DNA from: JBEISR01 sp044337705
GTDB lineage: Bacteria > Planctomycetota > Planctomycetia > Pirellulales > Pirellulaceae
DNA: 64,000 bases
Direction: 5' to 3'
Assembly (NCBI GenBank): GCA_044337705.1
Contig: JBIINB010000001.1
Coordinates: 1-64,000, forward strand
Under the pieces are notes generated by a model. That model worked only from the letters and a program-made list of their open reading frames with translations. It had not been told where the DNA came from and did no database searches. The translations under genes and the position numbers were made by a program. Below, piece after piece: positions 1 to 7,926 of this stretch; position 1 is the first letter of the stretch; the number at the start of each line of letters is the position of its first letter.

Positions 1-2
1 GA

Positions 3-284
3 ACCAGTTTGGTCACCTCTTCGATCGGCGCGGGTAGTGGCGGGGATATCCAGTTCATGTTCGCCGAGGACATTCTGGGCAATCACGCCCCTCCCTTCCC
101 CAGGCACACCAAGCAGTATCGCAACCTCTACCAGATGGAACAGGCGATGCAGGCCGAGCGGGTTGCGGGGTTCAAAGACTTTATCAGCGATGTCAAAAGC
201 GGTCTTTTCCCCGGCCCCGAGCATGTCGTTCAAGCCCCCAAGGGACTGATCGATGAGTTTCTTGGAAGGGTCGGCGGCAAGTAG
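3..284 (+). CDS. panB: 3-methyl-2-oxobutanoate hydroxymethyltransferase (PanB), C-terminal part
   Basis: Only the last 93 residues are in the window; the frame is open to the left edge, so the start lies outside. PanB transfers a hydroxymethyl group from 5,10-methylene-THF to 2-oxoisovalerate, the first step of pantothenate synthesis in the cytoplasm. The fragment shows the end of the barrel (SSIGAGSGGDIQ, then FAEDILG), followed by the PRHTKQYRNL segment and the FKDFISDVKSGLFPGPEH tail that is typical of PanB C termini. The next gene is on the opposite strand, so this is the end of its transcript. The identification rests on recall of family sequence patterns; a related phosphoenolpyruvate-mutase-superfamily enzyme is the only realistic alternative. 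Confidence 0.8.
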   Translation, partial: TSLVTSSIGAGSGGDIQFMFAEDILGNHAPPFPRHTKQYRNLYQMEQAMQAERVAGFKDFISDVKSGLFPGPEHVVQAPKGLIDEFLGRVGGK

Positions 285-309
285 AGGCGATCGATTTGTG
301 GAAGGGCCA

Positions 310-921
310 TCAGCCGTCGGGATCATCCAGCAGCATCTGTAGCCGCTGGCTCAGGGGTTCCGGAAATCTTGCCGGCCAGTGGCCATCGATCAGACCGATA
401 TGGATCATGTCCTGAAGGTGTGTCTGGTCTTTTCGTCGATAGCTGTTCAGCTTCATCTCGACCAGTGCCTCGAGATCGACAATTCGTTTCTGATTGATTT
501 CAACAGTTCTGTCGACGCGGGGAGCCGGGCTGGCATAGTCGGCCCGTACTTTCTGGCCTGCAAGCAAGATATGCAGTCCCTGGCTTGGCTTTCCATCTGG
601 ACCGTCTAGGAAGATGACGGTACCCATCACTTCGTCGCGCACAAATCCGACGCTCTGAAGTGCTTCGCTGGCGCGTGACAAATCCTCTTCGGCCAGGAGT
701 AGATCGACATCGCGGGTGTTGCGAACGGCGCCATCGTCAATCGTCGCCACCCAGGCAGCGACCGCGTGGCCGCCGATGACGGCATAGGGTACATCCGCTT
801 CATGCAGCGCCCTGCAGGCGCGATTCAATCGTTCCTGTACCAGTTCCACGGCACGAAACATCCTCTCGAAAACATCGATGCCCTTTTCGCGGACCCAATT
901 TGCAAGATCTTCGGATTCCAT
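310..921 (-). CDS. nucleotidyltransferase-fold protein (AbiEii/DUF6036-like)
   Basis: This 203-residue protein has a nucleotidyltransferase-like core. A GGHAVAAW segment at residues 50-57 is followed by NTRDVDLLL at 68-76, where the DVD acidic pair fits the metal-binding position of the fold. A later EMKLNSYRRKDQTHLQDM stretch (155-172) resembles the Lys/Arg-Asp block of AbiEii-type and DUF6036 proteins. The N-terminal ~40 residues are helical. No signal peptide or membrane segment is visible. AbiEii relatives are toxins paired with an AbiEi antitoxin, but no partner is adjacent: panB is on the other strand and the next gene on this strand is the FmdB-like gene. The substrate is unknown, so a toxin role would be speculation. 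Confidence 0.6.
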   Translation of the reverse strand: MESEDLANWVREKGIDVFERMFRAVELVQERLNRACRALHEADVPYAVIGGHAVAAWVATIDDGAVRNTRDVDLLLAEEDLSRASEALQSVGFVRDEVMGTVIFLDGPDGKPSQGLHILLAGQKVRADYASPAPRVDRTVEINQKRIVDLEALVEMKLNSYRRKDQTHLQDMIHIGLIDGHWPARFPEPLSQRLQMLLDDPDG

Positions 922-1077
922 AAAGCGGACTCTACCAGAACGGGAAGAGGAAATCCAATTTTCTTCTCCTAGTGCATCAGCGCCGACCGCTAGGCAACAT
1001 CCGGAGGCTAGAGGCTCCTATTCTGGCCGATGAAAAGAAGAAGATTCATCGAGCAAATCGGCGGGAATCGTTCCGGA

Positions 1078-1371
1078 TCAGTCAGCGGAGATCACATCAG
1101 GGCCTTTGCCCGTACGCTTCTCATACTTTCCATCACCCATTTTGACGTACTTGGTAAATCCCTTTTCCTGCAGGTTCCGATCGCTCAGCCGCGCCGCCGA
1201 TTTCATGTCGCTCCACCGGCCTGCTATCGTCGCCGCCGTCAGAACTCTGCGGACCGGTTGCCCTGTATCGGGGTGGTGGGTCCATGGCGGATCGTTGAAC
1301 TGCTGGAGCACCTCGATCGTCTCACCTGGAGTTCCATCCTCCAGAATGATCTCGTAAACATAAATCGGCAT
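1078..1371 (-). CDS. FmdB-like small protein lacking the zinc-ribbon cysteines
   Basis: This 97-residue protein begins MPIYVYE, the signature start of FmdB/CxxC_CxxC_SSSS proteins, and keeps the HPDTGQPVRRVLT and LSDRNLQEKGFTKY features seen in that family. It contains no cysteine at all, so the four-cysteine zinc ribbon of canonical FmdB is absent. The ATG at 1371 is the only start that preserves the MPIY start motif. The FmdB family is often called a formamidase regulator, but its biochemical role is unproven. I infer a cytoplasmic protein, possibly part of a planctomycete-specific metal-free branch. It lies between the nucleotidyltransferase-like gene and the SOUL gene, all on the minus strand, with gaps of 156-186 bp that do not suggest tight coupling. 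Confidence 0.7.
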   Translation of the reverse strand: MPIYVYEIILEDGTPGETIEVLQQFNDPPWTHHPDTGQPVRRVLTAATIAGRWSDMKSAARLSDRNLQEKGFTKYVKMGDGKYEKRTGKGPDVISAD

Positions 1372-1557
1372 AACGCACCCGACACAAGGAAATGAAAGAA
1401 TGAGAGAGGTCCGAGCGGAATTTGGGGCCTTGGTCAGCCGTCATCCGGCAGTGGAACGAGCGAAGATGAACTGGAAATGGAACCTGTGAGATAGCAGTTG
1501 GACGATTTTGTGAGACTGAAGCCCTGCCATGTCTCTTTAAGGATATCCCACCCGAGA

Positions 1558-2163
1558 TCATTCAACCGCTTTCAACCGAATGAGAACTTCGTTGCGACGG
1601 AGTGGGCCAGGAGTGAAGGGAGGATCGTAGCCGGCTGTTTCAACACCACTTCCCAAGCCCGCATCCATGGCAGCAAGCCCCTGCGACTCCATCCATCCCC
1701 TAAGTTTCGCCTCCGCATCCTTGGCTCGCTGAGCTGTCAGCTGTCCCGAGAATCGTATGACAGCGAATCGGCCAGCCGGTCGCTTTCGCACTTCCACCTT
1801 TTCGCCCGTCGGTTTGGGAACCCCCTTTTCCGCGATCTCCTTGGGCATCACAAATCCCATCTGCACCGCTGACTCTTCGTCGAGTTTCTCCATGAACACG
1901 GGAGTCGTCATCTCAATCTTCTGACTGCTTTCGTTCGCTCCGCTGATGTACCGAAACAGCTTCATGAAGCTGCCATCGCGTCCTTGGGAATCGAGGTTGG
2001 AAGAAGTGGCTGCCAGCATCAGATCGGGATACTCGCGCACCTCAAAACTGCCATCGGACTGAATCACCTTGTATTCCGCCGATTGGTAGGCGCCTCGCGC
2101 TATCAAGTTCCAACCGAAAAATCCGGCCATGGCAATTCCTATCACGGCGCCTGTGGAAATCAT
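1558..2163 (-). CDS. SOUL-family haem-binding protein, membrane-anchored
   Basis: The 201-residue product has a hydrophobic N-terminal segment (about residues 5-20) that would anchor it or act as a signal, followed by a SOUL domain. Family features include YKVIQSDGSFEVREYPDLMLA, the MTTPVF segment, and the C-terminal repeat of the fold ending NEVLIRLK. SOUL/HBP proteins bind haem or porphyrins; the bacterial role is unknown. I chose the ATG at 2163 because the hydrophobic segment follows directly. The frame stays open upstream to 2283, but that extension is cysteine-rich and unlike the family. A 16-bp inverted repeat lies about 150 bp upstream (2317-2332). Confidence in the family is high, in the start moderate. 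Confidence 0.82.
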   Translation of the reverse strand: MISTGAVIGIAMAGFFGWNLIARGAYQSAEYKVIQSDGSFEVREYPDLMLAATSSNLDSQGRDGSFMKLFRYISGANESSQKIEMTTPVFMEKLDEESAVQMGFVMPKEIAEKGVPKPTGEKVEVRKRPAGRFAVIRFSGQLTAQRAKDAEAKLRGWMESQGLAAMDAGLGSGVETAGYDPPFTPGPLRRNEVLIRLKAVE

Positions 2164-2316
2164 TTGGAAAAGTCTCTTTGGTTGTCGGGGAGTCAACGGA
2201 ATATCTCCATAGGTGCAAGACGAAACTGCGAGTATGTTAGATATCCGCCAACTGCAGAGACAAGCCTTTTCGCTATCGCCCAATTGCTGCTGCCAATTCA
2301 GGGCAGGTTAGAACTT

Positions 2317-2332
2317 TGTAGCGCATGCTACA
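2317..2332. promoter_or_regulatory. 16-bp inverted repeat TGTAGC-N4-GCTACA (copy 1), candidate operator
   Basis: Exact arms TGTAGC and GCTACA with a GCAT centre. The same format recurs at 29061, 29084 and 52224. It lies upstream of the SOUL gene. The core TAGC-N4-GCTA equals that of the E. coli MntR box, and an MntR-like regulator is encoded at 28426-28893. Binding is inferred; it could instead be a dispersed palindrome of another kind. Confidence 0.45.
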
Positions 2333-2447
2333 TTTGGCTAGCGAAGAACCGGGCATCGGTCGTCTATATGGGAAAAGTCGCCAGTTGAGGAATCCTCGAA
2401 TCCCGTTCCCTGAGGTTCCGTCGCGCGACCGCTAAGTCCCTTCAGAA

Positions 2448-2466
2448 TTTCGCCCTTCGCGAAATC
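2448..2466 (-). terminator. weak hairpin after the SUMF1 gene
   Basis: Arms ATTTCGC and GCGAAAT pair over 7 bp with a 5-nt loop, right after the stop codon at 2467 on the minus strand. There is no T tract, so this is only a possible terminator. Confidence 0.25.
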
Positions 2467-3285
2467 CTATCGGGTAGGGGCGAAGTCTAATGCAACTCGG
2501 AAACCGGCGTTCAGGCCACGACCTTTAGGCCCAGCACCAGCTCGGTACGCCGATCGGCAAAATACCGCACCAAGCCCCCATCCACCGCCTCGCAAGACAC
2601 GATCCGTTTCTGACTGCTTCACACTGGCCCTGTCAGTCTCTTCACTAGCGTGTACGCTGTACCAGTCCGCACACCACTCCCAGACGTTTCCGTGCATATC
2701 GTAAAGGCCCCAGGCATTGGGAGATCTGGTTCCGACCGGATGAGTCACACCTTTGCTATTTGCGGCATACCACGCAAATTCACCCAGTCGATTCGCGTCG
2801 TCTCCAAAACAGAAAGCAGTCGAATTGCCGGCGCGGCATGCATATTCCCACTCGGCCTCAGATGGCAAGCGATAAACACGCCCTGCCGACCGCTCTTCCG
2901 GGAGTTCCGATAGTCTTCGACAGAACTGAACCGCATCCTCCCATGTCACTCGCTCGACCGGCAGCACAGAACTCCGGTCGAACGATGAAACCGAACTGAA
3001 ATAACTTGGGTTGCCACCAGTCAGTCGGCGATATTCCCCCTGGGTCACCTCGAAGACTCCGAGGTAAAAACTGCTCGGGATGGAAACTTCCCGCAGCGTC
3101 TCGTCCGAGTCGCGACCAGCTTCTGTGGCGGGCGACCCCATGGTGAACTTCCCTCCTGGAATTCGGACCAATGTCATCCCGATACTGTTGGTGATTTTTC
3201 CTGGTTCCTGAGCGACAGCCGAGCCAAGGGACAAGGTCCATAGAGTGACGACTGCAACCCATTTTTTCATCAACAATCGAATCAT
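2467..3285 (-). CDS. secreted SUMF1 (formylglycine-generating-enzyme-like) domain protein
   Basis: This 272-residue protein has a Sec signal peptide (hydrophobic residues 9-24, likely cleavage after AVA at 25), then a full SUMF1 domain: MTLVRIPGGKFTMGS near 37-51, VTWEDAVQFC near 113-122, RLPSEAEWEYACRAG at 139-153, GLYDMHGNVWEWCADWY at 193-209, and RVLRGGGWG followed by GFRVA at the C terminus. True formylglycine-generating enzymes use two cysteines in the block after RGGSW. Here the stretch is WGLGAVFC (236-243), so only one of the pair is present. It is therefore probably a catalytically divergent C-type-lectin-fold protein rather than a sulfatase activator. Such secreted copies are abundant in planctomycetes. 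The partner or ligand is unknown. Confidence 0.85.
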   Translation of the reverse strand: MIRLLMKKWVAVVTLWTLSLGSAVAQEPGKITNSIGMTLVRIPGGKFTMGSPATEAGRDSDETLREVSIPSSFYLGVFEVTQGEYRRLTGGNPSYFSSVSSFDRSSVLPVERVTWEDAVQFCRRLSELPEERSAGRVYRLPSEAEWEYACRAGNSTAFCFGDDANRLGEFAWYAANSKGVTHPVGTRSPNAWGLYDMHGNVWEWCADWYSVHASEETDRASVKQSETDRVLRGGGWGLGAVFCRSAYRAGAGPKGRGLNAGFRVALDFAPTR

Positions 3286-3416
3286 TGGATTGGCACCGGC
3301 TTGTTCATGAAAACCGCATCAAAGGTTTTGGGCCACTTCCATTCCTATTTGAAGGTGTAGACATTTGGCAGGTGACTAGGGCGGCAACGCGGTGGCTAGC
3401 CCACAATCTGGGCAAC

Positions 3417-4463
3417 TCACCTCGGCTTTCTGCTAGGTGACTCCTTGGACTTCCATGCCTGTGGGCGTACGACATCGCTGACAAGGCCGAGTTTTTCGAA
3501 GGCGAGGATGGTCAGCCAGCTGACGTCGAACTCCCACCATCGGTGCCCATGCGCTGCGGCTCGCTGGTCTGCATGATGATTGTTGTGCCAGCCTTCCCCA
3601 TTGGAGATCAGCCCAATGATCCAGTTGTTTCGGCTGTTATCCTTCGTCTCGTAGTTTCGATAACCCCAAATATGTGTCACCGAATTGACGCTCCAGGTGA
3701 TATGCCAGTTCAAAACCGTTCGCACAAAAACTCCCCAAACCAGAAGGCTGGCACCGAACTGGACGCCTCCCCAGAGGTTCCCAGAAGTAATCCAACCAAT
3801 CAAGAAGCCAACAATCGGGTAGAGCATCGCGACGGCTATGTAGATCTTCAGCCAGTTCGAACGGCGTTCCAAGTTCATGTAGAACGGATCCTTCAGAAGA
3901 TCCCTTGTGAATCGCTGGTAGTCATGGACGTTCGTAAATTCTCGATTTTCAAACATCAGCCAGCCAAAATGCCCCCAGAAGAAAGTCACCAGAGGGCTAT
4001 GGGGATCGGGTTGGTGGTCGGAGTGCTGGTGATGAATTCGATGCATCGCCACCCAACATGCAGGGGTGTCCTGCATGGTACACACGCCCAGAAGAGCCAA
4101 CAGTCGCTCGAACCACTTCGGTGCGGTCATGCCACGGTGGGTGAGCATTCGGTGGTATCCAATGTTGATCCCCAGGGTTCCAAAGACATACAGTCCAAGA
4201 ATGCTGAGGACGACTCCAGTCCAACTGAAGAACCAGGGGACAAAGGCAAGGCACGCGAGCAGGTGGATCAGCGGAATGGAAATGGCGTAGCGCCATCGCA
4301 CTTGCACTGGCTTGACGGTCTTCTCCGGTCTTGGCAATGGCTGATTGGGATCCAACCACATGGCTTTCCTTGGACTAGGTGTCTCTGGGGCGGGATTGCC
4401 AATAGGCGGGGAGATGGAGTTCGACGCTTGGTTATCGGGCGGCTGATGGATCGACATGGTCAT
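3417..4463 (-). CDS. acyl-CoA/fatty-acid delta-9-type desaturase, membrane di-iron
   Basis: From the ATG at 4463 the product has 348 residues. It carries the three histidine boxes of the membrane desaturase family: HRMLTH at about 104-109, HRIHHQH at 141-147 and GWHNNHH at 291-297, plus hydrophobic segments near 63-100 and 208-255. It should introduce a double bond into saturated acyl chains using O2 and an electron donor, adjusting membrane fluidity. The first ~45 residues are polar and proline-rich, and the exact start is uncertain: an ATG at 4457 and a TTG at 4523 are alternatives, and none has a clear ribosome-binding site. The gene stands alone, divergent from the downstream catabolic block. 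A long open frame on the opposite strand (3543-4592) is a coding shadow. Confidence 0.88.
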   Translation of the reverse strand: MTMSIHQPPDNQASNSISPPIGNPAPETPSPRKAMWLDPNQPLPRPEKTVKPVQVRWRYAISIPLIHLLACLAFVPWFFSWTGVVLSILGLYVFGTLGINIGYHRMLTHRGMTAPKWFERLLALLGVCTMQDTPACWVAMHRIHHQHSDHQPDPHSPLVTFFWGHFGWLMFENREFTNVHDYQRFTRDLLKDPFYMNLERRSNWLKIYIAVAMLYPIVGFLIGWITSGNLWGGVQFGASLLVWGVFVRTVLNWHITWSVNSVTHIWGYRNYETKDNSRNNWIIGLISNGEGWHNNHHADQRAAAHGHRWWEFDVSWLTILAFEKLGLVSDVVRPQAWKSKESPSRKPR

Positions 4464-4884
4464 CCAAGTTTCGGGGAAACTGCGGGAATAATCGATGGAG
4501 CCAACGTGGTTCCTGACAAACAATCTGACCTAGTAGTATCACCTAAGGTGTACGAACCGTCGACAAGATGCGGAGTATTCCTGAGACAGTAGAAGATTTT
4601 TATTCGGCGGAAATCACTTTCACCGCTAACATCGTTCGATTTTGTGATTTTTCGCTACAGCGACCTGCAATAATCGATGAAGATTCACCGTCACTTGTTG
4701 GGGAGGACGACTGGCGATGACGCCACTTTGCCCGGCGTCGCAGGGATGGGGATCCCGGAAGGGTTCCCGACCCTGGGGGGAGGGGCCTCGGTGGAGCAAG
4801 CGGTTCGTATTTTTCGCACGGCTTCCAGTTTCGATTTCGATCTTTGGCTGGGCATTGGAACTTGGTGCACTAGGGAGGCGACTG
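4464..4884. other. intergenic region between desaturase and SDR genes
   Basis: This divergent region must hold the promoters of both flanking genes. The stretch near 4590-4680 is AT-richer than its surroundings. The frame of the SDR gene stays open upstream to 4717, but that extension lacks family similarity and the good ribosome-binding site lies at 4873-4878. I see no RNA gene or repeat. Confidence 0.4.
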
Positions 4885-5643
4885 ATGAAGGTTTCTGGGC
4901 AGGTGGTGTTGGTGACAGGAGCCAGTTCGGGGCTTGGTGCTGCGACCACCAAGAGGTTGCTGGAAGGGGGAGCGAGAGTGGTAGGGGTTGATCTGCACCC
5001 TGCGGACCCTGGTGTCCCTGGGCATCACATCGACCAATACCTGCACCTTTGCGGGGATGTAACAGACGAGCCTGCGATGAAGTCGATCGTGGAGCAGTCG
5101 CTGGATCGCTTTGACGAGCTTTCGGCGGTTGTTTGCTGTGCAGGTATTCTGCATGGAGAGCGCATTCTTGGACGAGAAGGTCCCTGTTCGCTGCAATCGT
5201 TCCGCCGGGTGCTGGAAGTCAACTTGATGGGTACGTTTAATACAATTCGGCTGGCATGCCCTGCAATCGCTAGGGCCTCCAACAAGGACGATCAGGAAGA
5301 CGGCGGCCTGGTGGTCATGACGGCATCGGTTGCTGCTTACGAGGGGCAAATCGGTCAGGCAGCCTATTCGGCCAGCAAGGGCGCGATTGCCTCGATGGTG
5401 TTGCCGATGGCTAGGGAGCTAGGAAAACACAAGATCCGGGTTGTGGCAGTCGCTCCTGGGGTGTTTGAGACACCCATGATGCAAGCTGCCTCCGAGAAGG
5501 TGCGTCAGCCGTTGCTGGAACAGGCGATTTTTCCCAGCCGTTTCGGGAAGCCCGAGGAATTCGCAGCGATGGTGGAGCACGTGTTCGAAAATCAGATGCT
5601 CAACGGTTGCGTCCTCAGGTTGGATGGTGCCCTGCGGATGTAG
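4885..5643 (+). CDS. SDR-family dehydrogenase, 3-hydroxyacyl-CoA dehydrogenase type 2 (HSD17B10)-like
   Basis: The 252-residue classical SDR starts at ATG 4885, preceded by GGGAGG at suitable spacing. It shows the NAD-binding TGASSGLG at 11-18, CCAG at 84-87 (in place of NNAG), and the catalytic serine near 148 with YSASK (Tyr161, Lys165). The end, with FGKPEEFAAMVEHV and a short LDGALRM tail, is the pattern of 3-hydroxy-2-methylbutyryl-CoA dehydrogenase/HSD10 enzymes. These oxidise 3-hydroxyacyl-CoA or 2-methyl-3-hydroxybutyryl-CoA with NAD+ in isoleucine and fatty-acid breakdown. The context, acyl-CoA dehydrogenase and enoyl-CoA hydratase genes directly downstream on the same strand, agrees with that role. 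Exact substrate range cannot be read from the sequence. Confidence 0.85.
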   Translation: MKVSGQVVLVTGASSGLGAATTKRLLEGGARVVGVDLHPADPGVPGHHIDQYLHLCGDVTDEPAMKSIVEQSLDRFDELSAVVCCAGILHGERILGREGPCSLQSFRRVLEVNLMGTFNTIRLACPAIARASNKDDQEDGGLVVMTASVAAYEGQIGQAAYSASKGAIASMVLPMARELGKHKIRVVAVAPGVFETPMMQAASEKVRQPLLEQAIFPSRFGKPEEFAAMVEHVFENQMLNGCVLRLDGALRM

Positions 5644-5785
5644 ACCGATCGATATGGCGAACTTGCCTATTTCGTAATCTATTATGGAACACCTGCTGTG
5701 CGAAGAAGTATACAATCCTCGTAATGCAGCTCATCTTTGACAAGCGAATTTGCTTTCCTGATCTCTCTAAGGGAGGAGCATTTAA

Positions 5786-7615
5786 ATGGCTTCGTCGACC
5801 GACAAAGACCGTCCGTCGGAATCAACGGATTCCCATGGGGTCTATCAGGATGCGATTTCCCTGATTCTGTCTCAGGCTGGTAAGTCGACCGATGAGATCG
5901 CATCGCTGGCGACGCTGGATGATGCAGATCGGGCTGCGGAGAAGCAATTTTCTGGGGAAGCGCCGACGCTAGCAACTCTATTCGGCAAGGCCAGGGCCGT
6001 TGATCTGGACGCAGGACAGTTCAGCCCATCGCAGGAGGTGGCCGGCGTGATGGCAGCAAGCCTTGACTTTTTGCTGCGGCGCAAAAAGGAAGGAACGTTG
6101 CTGGATCACACGAAGATGCTCTTCCACGACGACACGATTGCGGGACTGGCGAGGCTGGGGTTTTTTGGATTGGCTATTCCGAAAAAGTATGGCGGAAGTG
6201 GGGCCAAGCTGGGCGATCTGGGGCCGATGCTTCGCGCTTTGACGCTGATTCACCCTGACTTGGCGGTGATGTTTGAAGTGCACAATTTTCTTGGCCCTGT
6301 AACTCCGCTTCTCGACTTCGGAACCGAGGAGCAGAAGAACGAATACCTCCCGAAGATGGCCAGCGGGCAATTGCTTGGATCCTTCGCGTTGACGGAGCCG
6401 GGAGTGGGTGCGGACCCATCGAAGTTGGCGCTCACGGCGAGGAGAGAGGGTGACCATTACTTGGTGTCAGGAGTCAAATGGCCGATCACCAATGTGATCT
6501 ATGGGGGCATCTGCATCCTAGTATTGAAATTGCAAGGAGAAGGACTGCCGAAGGGTCGTGATTCGGCGATGATGATATTCGAAGTGCCCAAGGGGGATTC
6601 CGCCAACTTCCGAATGGTGCGTAATCGCCTGACCGCTTTTGACTACCTTTGGAATGCTCGCTTCCGGCTCCGAGATTATCCGATCCCTGCCAGTTCGCTG
6701 TTGGGGCCTCCCGGAAAAGGCTTGGCGCAGGCATTCAGTTCGTTGGCCAAAGGACGCGGCGGGATCTGCGTCAACAGTGCGGCGAAGATCTTTCGGTTGC
6801 TGGCGCAGTTGATCCAGGACCCACTGACCCAGGACGCCAAGTCGCCTTTCGCTCACCGCCACAAGTCGGGCGGCTGGATCTCGTTCCGCAGCACTTTTGG
6901 CAAGCCAATTGGGCAGTCACCCCGGATACAGTCCTGGATGGGCAAAGCGACCACCCATGCTTTAGCCAGCCGCGTCCTGGGTGACGTTTGTTTTCGGCTT
7001 GCGGCCAAGGGTGTCCGAGACGAAACAATGGGGATGATCGCCAAGGTCTACTCCACGAAAGCATTGCTGGAAACTGCGATTCATGCCTACCAGATTCAGG
7101 GGGGTAGGTCGGTTCATGTAGATGAACGACGGCAGGCGATGCGGGGCGGGCAGGATCCTCGCAAAGACGATAGTAAGTGGATTGAAAATTACATCGGCGA
7201 AAACATGCATGAGTTCACCATCGCGACCGTTTACGAAGGGCCTAACCCAGTGCTTGCCGACGTGGGAGCGCCCAATGCGATGACCCGTTCGATCCGGACT
7301 GAGTATCTGGAGCCGATAGGAATGGCTGAGGCGAACAGGAAGTTTGGGTTGCGGGAGAAAGCTGGGTTTGGCTGGTTTGTGGTGAAGAACATCGTCGGTT
7401 CCTGGCTTCCTGTGAATAGGGACCTGGGCGGACTGCGCCATCCAGGACCGGAGAAGGTCAAGTGGATTCGACGTGCCATGAAGCGCAATCGCGTATTGGG
7501 GCGGCGAATTCTCCTGATCATTGCCCGTTATCAGAAGAGCTTTATCGAGCAGAGTTTTCTGCTAGGGGATGAAGATGGGATCTTGACCAGCTTTGTTATT
7601 CCACCGCCTCCTTAG
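5786..7615 (+). CDS. acyl-CoA dehydrogenase (long form), C-terminus frameshifted
   Basis: The 609-residue product is a flavin acyl-CoA dehydrogenase that should oxidise an acyl-CoA to the trans-2-enoyl-CoA. Visible features are a FFGLAIPKKYGGSG segment near 125-140, the FAD/substrate block around LLGSFALTEPGVGADPS (near 200), and ATVYEGPNPV, the catalytic-base region, near 480. The start at 5786 has GGGAGGAG just upstream. The N-terminal ~70 residues are an unusual extension. The reading frame ends abruptly with a PPPP tail, while the frame one base back continues without stop from 7573 to 7854 and encodes a plausible helical C-terminal segment. This suggests a one-base indel near 7570-7600, for example in the GGG run at 7577-7579. 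It belongs to the operon starting with the SDR gene. Confidence 0.85.
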   Translation: MASSTDKDRPSESTDSHGVYQDAISLILSQAGKSTDEIASLATLDDADRAAEKQFSGEAPTLATLFGKARAVDLDAGQFSPSQEVAGVMAASLDFLLRRKKEGTLLDHTKMLFHDDTIAGLARLGFFGLAIPKKYGGSGAKLGDLGPMLRALTLIHPDLAVMFEVHNFLGPVTPLLDFGTEEQKNEYLPKMASGQLLGSFALTEPGVGADPSKLALTARREGDHYLVSGVKWPITNVIYGGICILVLKLQGEGLPKGRDSAMMIFEVPKGDSANFRMVRNRLTAFDYLWNARFRLRDYPIPASSLLGPPGKGLAQAFSSLAKGRGGICVNSAAKIFRLLAQLIQDPLTQDAKSPFAHRHKSGGWISFRSTFGKPIGQSPRIQSWMGKATTHALASRVLGDVCFRLAAKGVRDETMGMIAKVYSTKALLETAIHAYQIQGGRSVHVDERRQAMRGGQDPRKDDSKWIENYIGENMHEFTIATVYEGPNPVLADVGAPNAMTRSIRTEYLEPIGMAEANRKFGLREKAGFGWFVVKNIVGSWLPVNRDLGGLRHPGPEKVKWIRRAMKRNRVLGRRILLIIARYQKSFIEQSFLLGDEDGILTSFVIPPPP

Positions 7616-7854
7616 TTTATTCCATTGCATCGGAAAAGACCGACGAGGATTATCGCAAGGTGGCTGAGGCACTCGATCTGGAGGCGGAGTTGCGGCTGAG
7701 GGGTAGAACAGCTTCCGCTCGTCTTCATCATCTCTGGGCGGATATTGGCCGACGGGTCATGGATCCCAGTTCGTCTCTTTACAAGGATCTGATAGAAGAT
7801 ATTGAGATCACCGGTATTCCGCTCGACCCAAGAACCATCGACCAACATATTTGA
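7573..7854 (+). pseudogene. out-of-frame C-terminal tail of the acyl-CoA dehydrogenase
   Basis: Read in the frame one base back from the main frame, this stretch is open from just after a TGA at 7570-7572 to the TGA at 7852-7854. It encodes segments such as DLDQLCYSTASLVYSIASEK and KVAEALDLEAELRLRGRTAS, an alpha-helical, charged sequence that fits the end of a long acyl-CoA dehydrogenase. There is no independent start with a good ribosome-binding site at its head. It is most simply the real C terminus, disconnected by an indel or sequencing error. Confidence 0.6.
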
Positions 7855-7926
7855 TGTTTGGTCACTTGTGATTGAAAGAATCGACATTGAAAGTCCTTTC
7901 CTGTTGCCTGGAAGGCAGGTAGAGCG

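Larger units (their letters stand above)
2164..2466. other. intergenic region, SUMF1 gene end to SOUL gene start
   Basis: No gene is supported in this stretch. It holds one copy of the 16-bp inverted repeat (2317-2332) and a 7-bp hairpin (2448-2466) directly after the upstream gene's stop codon. Both genes are on the minus strand, so the region should contain the SOUL promoter. Confidence 0.6.

Noticed and set aside
310..921. Type IV toxin-antitoxin (AbiE) locus
   Set aside because: The protein has nucleotidyltransferase motifs, but there is no AbiEi-like antitoxin gene next to it on either side.
3543..4592. 349-codon open frame on the plus strand opposite the desaturase gene
   Set aside because: It is fully antisense to a gene with three intact histidine boxes, shows no family motif, and its composition is that of a reverse-strand shadow.
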